From contig JAUCBN010000035.1 of NCBI GenBank assembly GCA_035048815.1, positions 9,498,501 to 9,562,500 on the forward strand: DNA of 64,000 nucleotides, read 5' to 3'. Below, piece after piece: positions 9,832-21,995 of the stretch; within the stretch, counting starts at the first letter, position 1, and the number at the start of each line of letters is the position of its first letter. The position numbers and the translations under genes were made by a program. The stretch comes from Abelmoschus esculentus (lineage: Eukaryota > Streptophyta > Magnoliopsida > Malvales > Malvaceae). The notes under the pieces were generated by a model. It saw only the letters and a list, made by a program, of their open reading frames with translations, was not told the origin of the DNA and searched no databases.

Positions 9832-10660
9832 CTATGCTCGTATAAAGCCTCAAACGGTGCCATCCGTATACTCGCTTGGAGCTACTGTTATATACAAACT
9901 CCACTAAAGACAACTGTTTCTCCCAAGAACCTTGAAACTCGATGACACAACCCCTCAACATATCTTCCAAAGTCTGAATAACACGCTCAGACTGTCCATT
10001 CGTCTGTGGATGATAAGTCGTACTAAAACTAAGACTCGTACCCAAAGCTGTCTGCAAACTCCTCCAAAACTTGGATGTAAACCTCGGATCTCTATCCGAT
10101 ATGATCGACTTAGGCACACCATGCAACCTTACCACCTCAGAAACATACAAATCCGTCAACTTATCCATGGAGTACGTCGTATGCACGGTAAGAAAATGTG
10201 CACACTTCGTAAACCTATCAACAACCACCCATATGGAATCCTCTTTGGATGGTGTTAAAGGTAACCCCGTCACAAAATCCATGGTGATTCTCTCCCATTT
10301 CCATTCCGGAACTTGAACCGGTTGTAACAAACCTGCAGGGAACTGATGTTCAGCTTTCACCCGTTGACACACCATACAACGAGAAACAAACTCCGTCACA
10401 TCTCTCTTTAAACCAACCCAAAAGTACACACTTTTGAGATCTCTATACATCTTCACATTACCCGGATACATAGCAAACGGACTAGTATGAGCTTCTACCA
10501 AGATAACTTGCCCCAACTCCAGATTATCCGCCACCACAATCCGACCTCTAAAACACAACACCTCATCATCATCAAAATGATACTCGGTCGGTCTACCCTT
10601 AGCCATAACCTCCACAAAAGATACCAACGTCTCATCCTCTAACTATTTCATCTTATCATC
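9767..10660 (-). pseudogene. Integrase, zinc-finger and catalytic core (X2)
   Basis: Open from about 10627 down to 9767. The HHCC domain shows EAHTSPFAMYPG (second His changed to Tyr) and CMVCQRVKAEH. The catalytic triad is present: Asp in MDFVTGLP, Asp in ISDRDPRF, Glu in NGQSERV. After VEFVYNSSS (about 9870) the frame shifts, and the true sequence continues in the next frame. The core is otherwise the best preserved coding segment of family X here. Integrase inserts the cDNA; the chromodomain is thought to guide it to marked chromatin. Confidence 0.85.
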
Positions 10661-10870
10661 ACAACCAAGATAGGTTTTACTTACAACTCCATCACTCCAC
10701 CACCTTCCTTTGAAATACTCAACATAGCAAACATCACTCTCAACTCAACCGCCGTCTTACGGCTCAAAGATTCAGCCATCACCTTACCTTTCCCGGATGG
10801 TATACAACAGACAACCCACACTTACCCTCTTTGGACAACCAACAAATTTCTTCCTCACACCAAAGCAACA
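10661..10870 (-). pseudogene. RNase H C-terminal tail (X2)
   Basis: The antisense reading gives a degraded YHPGK...ADALSRK-like end (about 10770-10810), the last residues of RNase H just before integrase in chromoviruses. Nothing of the rest of RNase H or of RT lies upstream. The X4 copy (39735-39938) reads VAYHLGKAYIVADALSRK, and X3 (48621-48700) reads YHPGKANMVTDA. Confidence 0.65.
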
Positions 10871-13731
10871 ATGCACAACCTACCACACCATCTCAACCTC
10901 TATAGAAAACATAATTCAAAAGAAAACCCCATAAGGTTGATAACCGACTCTTGACAATCGCAACAGTTTCCATATCACCATCATCGAACCAACCTTAATT
11001 TTGACATCCTCCCACATACCAGGTAACCAACTAAGCCTTTCACCAACCTTCACTCCACACAACAAACTTCAGACTAACTTTGCACAAAACTGTCAACATT
11101 GTCTTAAGCAAGCTCCACCACCAACAACAACTTCATTATGAGTCATATTAACCATGTCACAACGTCACAACATATCATCCATTTACTTATGAATGATAAA
11201 CCCCAACATCCAAACGGCAACCTATGTCGGTCTTAAAAACTTTCAAATCTTAACATATTATAGATACACCATTCACACACCTTTCCAAAGGGACTTAGTA
11301 ACCCAAGAAAACCGTACTCAAACAAACGATTAATCCAACAACCCTTATAAGAAAACTCCATACCATCCATAGAACTTACTACCAAACTTATGATGATTCT
11401 TTCCAACTTCATCCTTTGTACCTTTACTACTAATAATAACCTAAAGAAAATTGATACTCACTTACCTTATCAGCATGATAAACATTTGCATATGATTCAA
11501 ACATAATCCAAACCAGTTTAGTCGAAACATATGTTTTTCCCCAACTCCTACCACAACACTTACCACCAAACTCATAGAAAAAGATTACCATAAGCCTTGC
11601 TCAAGATACCATCCCATCTTGAAACTTTCCGTAACAACCATACATTTAACATAACACAAAAAGATTCTCAACACAAAACTAAACCTTGCCCAGAACATAT
11701 CCTTCACTAGACCTTGAACAAACACTTTACCACGACTTGTCCCCGATCAACTTCACCAAGTTTGAATTTCGCTCATGGATCCACCATTTAACTAAGTCTC
11801 CCTATAGGTTAACCGAACATCTTCCCTCGTAAGTCCACAACAACCCTGGATTACCCCACATAACAAACTCTCATTGCAAGCATGCTTATGTAAGCCAAGT
11901 CATCCCCAGTTGCTAATATTCTACAAAACATATCATACAAGAAACTTACCAAATTTGTGTCAACCTCAACATTATACTCATTATAACGGTAATATCTCCA
12001 ACTTAAGGTTTAACCACCATAACCAACTCCACCAAGGTTCAAAATTTAAAATCTACACATCATTAAGTGCCTTGACACTTAACCCAAAACCCTTTTTTTT
12101 CCATTATCAACTCATCGACAAACCAACTCCTACATTAACTATACCACAACAAAATTCCAAACATGTAGAACCATTCCTTCCACTAGCTCCAACATCTCTT
12201 ATTTTATAACCTTGCCAAAGCGGTAATCATAATGATGAAACATCCACAAATACGAACCCACCGAGCACAAAAACCTCAAGACACTTTTCGATAAAAACAA
12301 ACCCATAAGACTGAACAATCGATACAAACCATAAATTGTCCAGCGATCCACATTACACCACTTCAGACATCATCAATGACTAACTTTATCCAAAGTATAT
12401 CCAACTTAACATCCTGTAAACACAACGTGTACACTTTCCTCCTTTATAGTACAACCAAACCTCTCAAGGTCACAACAATCTATGATTCAAACCCTCGATT
12501 TCACAACTCTCATACCAATATGTATCTCATATTTTACTTTCATCCTGACCATACCAGATTGGTCACAACCTCCGATCTAACTACACCCTAACCATACTAC
12601 AAAGAATTCCATGTAATTTCCACAAAATAGTTTCACATCACTCAGAAAAACACCAACCCACCTTACTCTACAAGACATGCTGTAACCTTGTTACAACCTC
12701 TAGATCTTAACTAGAAAGAATCCGCAAAACTCAGCCCTTCCTTTAGTAATGACCAACTCAAACTAACCATAACACAGTGTACTTACCTTGGTTTCAAACA
12801 TTCACAACTCCGAGACTAACCACTCATTGTTCATCCAAGACCATTCCTTAACCAAAAGGATAACTTGCCCACTACACATTCAGCTTAACACCACAAGAAA
12901 GTTCTTTCAACTTCTTTTTTTTTTCCCACACCTTCACCTTAAAAGAACAAACCACACTCCACTTACACCCTCAAGGAGCTACTCGCAAGTGTGAACAAAT
13001 GTATGCATGATTTCCTGTATGCCCTCATAAATGCCTATGCAAATGTATGTGCATGTAAATGCAATTTCTAATATCATGCTCAAGAATGCATGCATGTCCT
13101 ACATTATCTATAGATATATACATATATGTGCTCTTATTCTATGCATGATTATTGTTCACACTCACAAATAACATCCTCAATTCCAACAACTTCAACTACC
13201 AACTTGTTAACCACTCCTTAGTTAGATTAGCAATTGTTGTACCAGCTTCAGCAGTCCAAAACACACCCAAAAGAACAGTGCAACACCACAAACTAACCTT
13301 TCAGCCTAACCGAAGGCACACTTACAGAGGAGGAAGAATTTACTCTTCCCTAGCAGTCGTTTCATCTTTAATCTTGACCATGAAAGTTCATACCAACAGT
13401 ATCTAGTGACTTACGTCTCAGAAACATATTCAAAAAAAACTTTAAACATGCAGTTCAAAACATAATGTTCAAATAAAACAAACTTACATTCGGGCAAGAT
13501 CCAATGGAAAACTGAGAGCATCTGAAAATATGTTGGCATTCGCAATGTGTAACCGACCATCTCTTTTACTCAAATTCGTTCTAGATGTACTGACAATCTA
13601 TACGTATACCCACAACAAAGCATGTCACATTCAATCTAACATCCTAACATACCAATGCAAAACATGGCAAACCAATACATACTTGACAAACCAACTACAC
13701 ACTCAACAAACCAACAACACATTTTATTCAA
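10871..13731 (-). mobile_element. Non-coding internal domain of family X (X2 copy)
   Basis: About 2.8 kb where gag, protease and RT should be. No long open frame is present on either strand and there is no match to the gag/PR/RT of Y1. The same sequence stands in X4 (39940-42753), and its promoter-distal third in X3 (47724-48620), so it is a stable part of the family and not a local accident. On the + strand it is C/A-rich (sense strand G/T-rich). Near 13030-13145 it has ATGTATGCATG-type simple runs. Short + strand open frames here (11874-13757) are not shared intact with X4 and are not genes. Confidence 0.75.
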
Positions 13732-13747
13732 CCTGGCTCTATTACCA
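13732..13747 (-). other. Primer-binding site, initiator tRNA-Met type (X2)
   Basis: The sense reading is TGGTAATAGAGCCAGG, 5 nt from the LTR. It matches TGGTATCAGAGCC (complement of initiator tRNA-Met) with small changes. X4 has TGGTATCAAAGCCAGG at 42754-42769. Confidence 0.75.
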
Positions 13748-13752
13748 CCAAA

Positions 13753-16438
13753 TGTAACCCCCTTAGCCCGGCCTAGACGAAACCGACACTAACGGGTTAC
13801 ACGGGAAATATCAAACCAAACCCACGAAGGTTCGATTCGATAAACAACCCTAAAATTGTTACTTTTTTTTTCATTTTATCTTGCCTAGATGCGCAATCTT
13901 ATTCCTATGTGTCAAGGTCTCATTCAAAGCATTGTTGGTACCACATTAATTAAAAACAAACATCCGATTAAACACTAACATAGATTAAGGACTAAAATGT
14001 AAAACTTTTAAATTCAATTAGTAAAGTAGAAATTCTTTCCATCAATGTTCAATTAAAAATACAAGAGTTCCTCATAGCAAATTTCAACTTAAACAGATCA
14101 TTCTATCATCATCAATTGTATGTTATTCTAATTTAGGGACCAAAAATGTAAATCTTACAAAATACAAGGACTTCATCCAATTCAAGTTAACTATCTTGAA
14201 ATTAAATCAACTTTATGCATGCATGCAAAATTTCAGCTCAAAATAACATCTGTAAGTACCTTAATCGAACAAAGGAAGTTATCTGGGACTAAAGTATAAT
14301 TTCTAGCAACTTTCAATTCTTGGTGATCAAAGGTTTCAAAACCTTTCCAGAGGTTTCGAAACTTTCCTAGAAAGTTTCGAAACTTATCGCGTCCAGTAGC
14401 TATCCAGAATTGAATCTGCCCGCAAGGTTTCGAAACCTTGAGAAGGTTTCAAAACTATTTGACAATGGTTTCGAAACCTTCACCCAAAGGTTTCGAAACT
14501 TTAGGTCTGGAACCAAAAGTTTCATAACACTAAGTGCACACCAACTACTCAATACGCAACCATTAATTAGAACCACTAAATGCATCATTCCTAAACATGT
14601 TTAGCAACATATGGCACATAATCAACTACATCATGGACATCATTCAAGCTACAAGCATGCTCCTTAAGAAGAGATTAACAACATAGCAATCATGATAGTA
14701 CATGCTTCAACAATTCAAACAATTCCCAAAGTTCAACAATAGCAATCAACATTAATGGTCTTATTACAACATGATTCAAAGCCTAAGAATACACTCCTCA
14801 CTTAGGTTGTGTTACACATTGTCTTGCCCAATTTATTTGCCAAAAACATACCAAATTCTATGTGATTCTTCCCCTTGGTTTCCTTGCCCCGAACGAAGCT
14901 CCAAGTGCCTTTATTTCTCTGCATAGATGAAAAGAGAGCTTAAGCAAACATGCTTAGTGAGGAAACTCTACACAAATCATCAATACATCTATTTAAAACC
15001 ATGTAGAAAACATAATTTGCAATACATAATTAAATCATGCATGCTAACATCTCATGCTCATGTTCTTTAAACCAAATGCATCCTTGAGTTCACATAACCT
15101 TATCAAAACAATTTATAAATGATGCTCAATCTTCTTCTCAAATTCATGTATGTATATTGGCTTTCTAGTGACCACTTTAATGTGAACCTTGAGTTCACCG
15201 AATACACGGATCCATGAGACCATTGTCTCGTCATGACACGAAGTCACCATTGACATGACACGAAGTCACCATTGATATGACACGAAGTCACCATTAGCAC
15301 TACCACGCACGATCGGACACATAGTCACCCTTGTTACGTGTAGGCGGCTCTACCACGCACGGTTGGACACAAAGTCACCCTTGTTACGTGTAGGCAATAT
15401 TTTGTATTCTCAGTTTTGATTATAGTGCACTTAAGACAATCCTAATGACATGTCATTCGTATTCGAATCTAAAGTTAGTGTCACTAAGCCAATATCATAA
15501 ACAAATGTGCATGATAACTTGCTGCTCATAATGCATGCATTATGATCCAAAAACACATCCAAACCATCCTTATATCTCCAGTAACATTTAAGCATCTAAA
15601 ACAGCCCATAAAACAACCGAAAAGCATCTTAAAACTACACCGATTGCATTATTCCGGGATTAAATTAATGTGATATCAAATCAAGACTCAATTAATCATT
15701 AAATCAACATAAAAACATGATTGAATTCATCTAATTTCCAGCATTAAATGAGATCCAAAAAGATTTCACAAAACTATCACAAAAACATTAGATCTAACAT
15801 TAAAAACATAGAATCAAGTGTTTATTCAAAGATTAGCAAGCTAATACTTGGGAATTTCAATAAAGAACCTTAGAAAAGAATAAAAATCCAGAAAATTACC
15901 TTCAAGATCTATTCACCAAAAAATGAGATTTTCCCCTTCTTGATTCCTTGCAATTTGATGTAGATTTGAAATGAGAGAAAAAGATGAGAGAAAATATGAG
16001 AAAAAGTGGTTTTGAGAGAAAATGATTAAAAACCAAATTAAAGTAATTAAAAATACCTTTTTGGTGAATAAATCATCATTAAAAATTAGAAATGGGTTTA
16101 TGGCCCTCTAAGGATTCTAAGTTTAGCTTGCTTTTCAATTTAGTCACTAAAATACATTAATTGTCGAAAATCACCAAATTGGTCCTCCAATATTTCCAAA
16201 AATTACAAATTGGTCATTTATGCATAATTAAAAATCATTATAAAATCCAAATTATTTTCTTTTAATTTGAAACATATTTTCAATATTTTAAACCATATTC
16301 CAAAATTATTATTTTTTCTTAATTAAAAATATTCTTATTTATTTTTCCCCGGAATAATGAACCGGAGAACCCGATTCAACCCGAATCGAATTCTCCTAAC
16401 TAAGCCTAAACGAATAACCCCAAAAATAGGATGTTACA
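13753..16438 (-). mobile_element. X2 5' LTR (2686 bp, internal deletion)
   Basis: Same ends as the 3' LTR. At about 15540 the sequence jumps from AATGCATGCAT to TATGATCCAAAAACAC, skipping about 0.72 kb that the 3' LTR has at about 7577-8299. The palindrome cluster is at 14331-14500. Because both LTRs are copied from one template at insertion, the deletion came after insertion. Confidence 0.9.
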
Positions 16439-19046
16439 TAACAACATGCTAGTTCATGCTTCAACAATTCAAACATAACAAAAATTCAACCGTTAACAAC
16501 CAAATAATAATGGTCTTATTACAACATGAAACAAAGTCTAAATGCTCACTCCTCTCATAGATTGCGTTACACATTTCCTTGACCAATTTATTTGTCAAAA
16601 ACATTCCAAATTTAAAGTGAATTTCCCCTTGGTTTCCTTGCCTCGAACGATGCCCAAAGTGCCTTTATTTTTCTGCAAGGATGAAAAGAGCTTAAGCAAA
16701 CATGCTTAGTGAGGTAGCTCCACAAAAGATCATCAATGCATCTATTTAAAACCATGTTGAAACCATAATTTGCAATACTTTGTCAAATCATGCATGCCAA
16801 TATTACATGCCCAAATTCATTAAATCATATGCATCCTTGAGTTCACATAACCTTGTCAAAACAATTTATAAATGATGCTCAAACCTCTTCTCAATTTCAT
16901 GTATGTATATTGGCTTTCTAGTGACCACTTAATGTGAACCTTGAGTTCACCGAATACACGGAACCATGAGACCATTGTCTCGTCATGACACGAAGTCACC
17001 ATTGACATGACACGAAGTCACCATTGACATGATACGAAGTCACCATTAGCACTACCACGCACGATCGGACACATAGTCACCCTTGTTACGTGTAGGCGGC
17101 TCTACCACGCACGGTTGGACACAAAGTCACCCTTGTTACGTGTAGGTAATATTCTGTATTCTCAGTTTTGATTATAGTGCATTTAAGACAATCCTAATGA
17201 CATGTCATTCGTATTCGAATCTAAAGTTAGTGTCACTAAGCCAATATCATAATCAAATGTGCATGATAACTTGCTGCTCATAATGCATGCATAAAATGTT
17301 CAATAAATGAACCAAAAGCCATGCCCAAAGGCACCATCATGTATAAGGCAATAACCATATTGTATTCCAAATCATATAACTTGCTGCTCATAATGCATGC
17401 ATAATATGTTCAACAAATGAACCAAAAGCCATGCCCAAAGGCACCATCATATATAAGGCAAATAACCATATTGTATCCCAAATTATTTCTTATAATTTTT
17501 CCTAATCATGGATGCTAAATAAGCTATGCATTTCAGCAAGTAATTCTCATGTATGCACCATTTCAAAACATGCTCATGCATTTCCATAAATTCCATTACA
17601 TTACCAATAAAATACCTTTGTAAAAAATAGCCGAAACTCATATCGGTTCATCAAAACAATTACTTTACTTACTCTTGAACTATGGAAGGTTTTCACGCTC
17701 TTCTATAGCCCCCCAAAATAGTACGTACCAAACACGATTCGCTTTTAAATCCGTAACCACTCACCAACAAGGGAAACGAGCTTTCGCCGCTATCCGATGA
17801 TCGCACCAACGCACCAGCAATCAAGCTTCTTCTTGTACCTCTTCTACAACATTAAAAACAGAGTATTCTCACATCATAACATGCTCAAACCAACAGCCAT
17901 ATTCGATCACCATTAAACTACCAAAAACTTAGCCGAAAAGACCGAAAACTAAGCCGAAACGCATCCGAACAACATCAGCCCAAAACCTAACGAATCTAAC
18001 ATCTAATCCACTTCAATTATGATCCAAAAACACATCCAAACCATCCTTATACCTCCAGCAACATTTAAGCATCTAAAACAGCCCATTAAACAATCGAAAA
18101 GCACCTTAAAACTACACCGATTGCATTATTCTGGGATTAAATTAATGTGCTATCAAAAGAAGACTCAATTAATCATTAAATCAACATAAAAACATGATTG
18201 AATTCATCTAATTTCCAGCATTAAATGAGATCCAAAAAGATTTCACAAAAACATCACGAAATCACTAGATCTAATATTAAAAACATAGAATCAAGTTTTT
18301 ATTCAAAGATTAGCAAGCTAATACTTGGGAATTTCAATAAAGAACCTTAGAAAAGATTAAAAATCCAGAAAATTACCTTCAAGATCTATTCACCAAAAAT
18401 ATATAATTTTCCCCTTCTTGATTCCTTGCAATTTGATGTAGATTTGATGAAATTGATGCTTAGGTTTTGTAAAGGATGGAAAGATGATGCAAGTGATGTA
18501 ATCTTTGTTGAAAAAGATGCAAAAATCAGCAAGGAATTGAAGAGAAAAGATGAAGAGAAAGTGGAGAGAAAATGAGAGAAAAAGATGAGAGAAAATGAGA
18601 GAAAAGTGGTTTTTGAGAAAAATGATTAAAAATCCAATTAAAGTCATTAAAAACACTTTTTGGTGAATAAATCATTATTAAAAATTAGAAATGAGTTTAT
18701 GGCCCTCTAAGGATTCTAAGTTTAGCTTGGTTTTCAATTTAGTCACTAAAATAACATAATTTCCGAAAATCCAAATTAAGTCCCCCAAATTTTCCCAAAA
18801 TTACAAATTGGTCATTTATGCATAATTAAGTATAATTAAAAATCATTATAAAATCCAAATTATTTTCTTTTAATTTTGAAACATATTTTTAATATTTCAA
18901 ACCACCTTCCAAATTATTATTTTTCTTAATTAAAAATATCCTTATTTTATTTTTCCCGGAATTAATGAACCGGAGAACCCGATTCGACCCAAATCGAATT
19001 CCCCTAACTAAGCCTAAACTAATAACCCCCAAAACGGGATGTTACA
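16439..19046 (-). mobile_element. Solo LTR X1, second part
   Basis: Starts with the second copy of taaca and continues X1 from where X2 cut it, through the tandem-repeat block (16984-17146) and two copies of the 111-bp repeat (about 17265-17490), to GGGATGTTACA at 19046. tcatc follows. An open frame at 18390-18656 lies in AT-rich sequence and is not a gene. Confidence 0.85.
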
Positions 19047-20336
19047 TCATCAAATCTAAACCTACTTGAATCAATGCATGTGCTTAATATGATATATTTA
19101 GGGATTGTGCCATTGAAAACAATATTTATAGAAAAGACATACTTTACTGCATTTTCTTATCTGTGTAGGAATAGATATTGCCGAGGTAGCAGAATGAGGT
19201 TGAGGAAGGACCTGATGCCGAGGTAGAAGAAGAGAAAAAAGTGATATGGCTAGCGATTAAAGGAGAAAAATGAGGAGAAGGTTGTTGAACAAGAAGCCCA
19301 AGAATCGGAGTTGAACAACACAAGAAAAGCCCAAGAACAAGGCCACGCGGGATGAAACCTTCTAGAAGATCAAACTTTGAAATATTTACCCTATTTACAT
19401 AACTTGTTTCCTACTCCAAGTTGTACTCTAATTAGGAATGGTTTGCCCTAGGCCAAGCCTATATAAGGCATAACCGTCCTAGGGGTTAGGGACATGAGAT
19501 TCGTCCAACACACCTATACCGAGAGAACTTTCACCTTAGGGACAATTCTTCCCATCATGTTCTAAAGTTCTCTTAGGGTTTGGTGAAGGTTGTTGAGTAT
19601 TTTTGAGACGAGATTGTACTTTGTTTCATGTTCCTAATGCAATAAAATATAGAAGTTTCCTTATTCTTTGTCATTCCTTGTTCTCACATTCAAGCTTGAG
19701 AGAGAAGTTTGTGAGTAATCCATTTATCTAATATCGAGAGAGTTAGATTCACGAAAGGGATAAGTACGGTATTTAACTTGATTGGAGGTTACTAACTCGG
19801 CCTAGAGATAGGTTAAGAGTTTCATCGGCTAAGAGAAGTGTGAGATTGGTTGGTGATTATAATTGATTCACGCCGAGAGTTAACATCACGGACTGGTCAT
19901 CAACAGTATTTTAACTTAGAGATAAGCGAAATCTATCAAGGAAACTTTGCGAAACTTTGGTAAATTTGCCCAAGAGCAAGAGATTGCTGTGGCAGAAAAC
20001 ATTATCGTTGACGAGACAGTAGCTGCAATACTGTCGAGGCAATGCAGTGCAATTGCATTGGAGAAAAGCAGATCTATCGAATCCACGATACAACACAACT
20101 GGATCTTACCCTATCTTTCTCTCATATTCAATTTCGATTTATTTAGTTAGTTTATTTAGTTCAATCAATATTCAACTTATTTGTGTTTTTACTTTTATTT
20201 TACAGAAGCAATAAGACTGAAGGAAGTATATTAAGTACTCCAATCCCTGAGGAGACGATAACTTGATGAAATACTTATCACTTTATTACTTGACGTGTAC
20301 ACTTGTACTCTAATTGCGCAACTTTTACACACATCA
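19047..20336 (+). mobile_element. A1 3' LTR, remainder
   Basis: After tcatc (19047-19051) the LTR resumes and ends ...ACACATCA at 20336. With 4747-4801 it makes about 1.34 kb. It contains the TATA box (about 19459-19468), two close CTG(C/T)CGMGRCAG-like motifs and the polypyrimidine-CAG tract ending at 20205. Matches the 5' LTR with few differences by eye. Confidence 0.9.
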
Positions 20337-21120
20337 ATATGCAAGATGAGGAATCTCGTTTCTATGTGGGAAAATACAACGGAAAAATAATATGATGTCC
20401 AACACATACAATCCGGCATGGAAAAGCCACCTAAATTTTTCATGGAGCAATCCTAATAATGCCTTGAACCCCACTAACCAAGCCTCAGGATATCAGCATA
20501 CACTGCCGTAGCAGCATGTTCAGCAGTCACTTTCGCAGCAGCAGATGAATCAACAACAACCTATGAATTCATTAGAAAATACTCTAGATACCTTCATAAT
20601 GAAAACATAATCATATATGACTGAGAACAGTAGTTTCATGAAGAGAACTGACGACTTCATGAATAGAACTAAGATGAGGCTACAAAACCAGGAAGTTGTT
20701 ATTAAATCACTGGAAAACCAAGTTGGTCAATTTGCTCAAAGACAGAATACTAGACCACAAAGGGGACTACCTAGCAATACTGAAGTTGCTAAGGGAATGG
20801 GCCATGAACAATGCAAAGCAATCACCACAAGAAGTGACCTACAATTTAAAGAGACAATGGGAAAGCCAGCAACCAAAGTTCCACCACCAACAAATGAGGA
20901 ATCAAACAAAGAGAACTTGGATGCTGAACAAATTGATCATAAGAACACTACGCCAGCAGAAGGCTCGACACCACCTGAACAAGCTGTCGAGACAGTAAGA
21001 AACACAATGATTCTAGGTATTAAATTCTGAACCAATGAGACCCTAAAAAAGATGAGACCACCACCACCTTTCCCACAAAGGTTGAAAAAGTAAAAACAGG
21101 ACCACCAGTTTAAAAAGTTC
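20337..21120 (+). pseudogene. gag: gag remnant of truncated Athila copy A2
   Basis: The LTR is followed at once by the middle of gag (an equivalent of 2150 onward in A1), with no primer site, leader or gag N terminus. The piece 20617-21030 is open: MTENSSFMKRTDDFMNRT, then RLQNQEVVIKSLENQVGQFAQ and a Ser/Thr/Pro-rich tail. At about 21030-21120 there is a stop, and the KQDHQF-type block starts degraded, then jumps near 21122 into the 3' region. So protease and all of pol are deleted. Confidence 0.8.
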
Positions 21121-21944
21121 CTGATATTTATTGCTCATATATTTTTTTTCTTTTTTACCAACTGTCTGCCCCTAAATTAAGCATTAAGGACAATGCTTGG
21201 TTTGAGTTTGGGGGTGTAAAGCCACTACCGAGGCAATCTACTGCCGTAACCCTGCCATGAAAAGGAAGTCTTTAGTGATAAAATTTTTTGTTTTATATCT
21301 ACCACTTTACTTAAAATTGTTGCCCATACTCTTGCAATGCCCATCATCAATATTGTCTTAGTTTATTCTTTAAGGCAATAGAAATCTTTCTCCTTACCAT
21401 AGTTAGGTTCTGTTTTGAAGGCTTAATTCTAGGTTACTTAAGGAGAAAAATTTAGAAGCTTACTATAAGGTTGAACTTCAAAACACTTTTGGGACTTGTT
21501 TGGCTATAGGAATTATTTTAATAAACATAGGTGATAAAGACTTAGATTTTTCTAGAAAGCTGACTAGAGGTGCCTATAACCGGCTCTAGGAAATACTCTT
21601 CTTCATGCTAGAGGTGCCCGAAACTGGCTCTAGTATGCTTAAAAGTATAGCAAAAGAAATAAGGAGATAAGAAGGAGAAAACACTAAATCTTAGTCTATT
21701 TGTTTTGAACTTAAAGTTTATCTAAAAAGACTTTTAATCAAACTTGTCCACAAACCACACACACACACTAACCTTATAGTTTGTCTTCTAGGTACACCCT
21801 TAGGTAACCGAAAGGTTAAGTCTAAAGAATAGACATAGTTATGGTGGGGAGAATAGATGGAAAAGTAAGACCAAAGAATAATAGAGTTTGACAAATTGAT
21901 GGTTTGTATTGCTTGAGGACAAGCAATAGTTTGAGTTTGGGGTG
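21121..21944 (+). mobile_element. 3' region and PPT of A2
   Basis: Parallel to 3721-4746: GCATTAAGGACAATGC and GAGTTTGGGGGTG near 21180-21215, the repeated 'ggtgcc...ggctctag' units near 21560-21630, and the true PPT before TGATAAG at 21945. No gene seen. A short (AC)n run lies near 21760. Confidence 0.75.
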
Positions 21945-21995
21945 TGATAAGTTCTCAACTCACTATCACTTTCTACACTTTTCATGGGCAATTAT
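21945..21995 (+). mobile_element. First 51 nt of A2 3' LTR
   Basis: TGATAAGTTCTCAACTCACT... is cut by antisense A3 after attat (21991-21995). A1's LTR is cut by X1 at nearly the same place (nt 55). Confidence 0.75.

Larger units (their letters stand above)
5764..16438 (-). mobile_element. Complete family-X element X2 (integrase-only)
   Basis: Full antisense insertion inside X1, flanked by TSD taaca (5759-5763 and 16439-16443). Order on the sense strand: 5' LTR (13753-16438), initiator-Met-type primer site, non-coding domain of about 2.8 kb, RNase H tail plus integrase with chromodomain, PPT, 3' LTR (5764-9206). No gag, protease or RT can be found. LTRs differ by only a few bases per hundred by eye, apart from one deletion, so this is among the younger insertions. 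Confidence 0.9.

Noticed and set aside
11874..13757. Several + strand open frames of 60-110 codons in the non-coding domain of X2
   Set aside because: The equivalent X4 sequence breaks them, and composition (C/A-rich strand) explains the lack of stops. No known domain is visible.
21755..21775. (AC)n microsatellite
   Set aside because: Short and also present at lower length in A1 (near 4560); no separate meaning.
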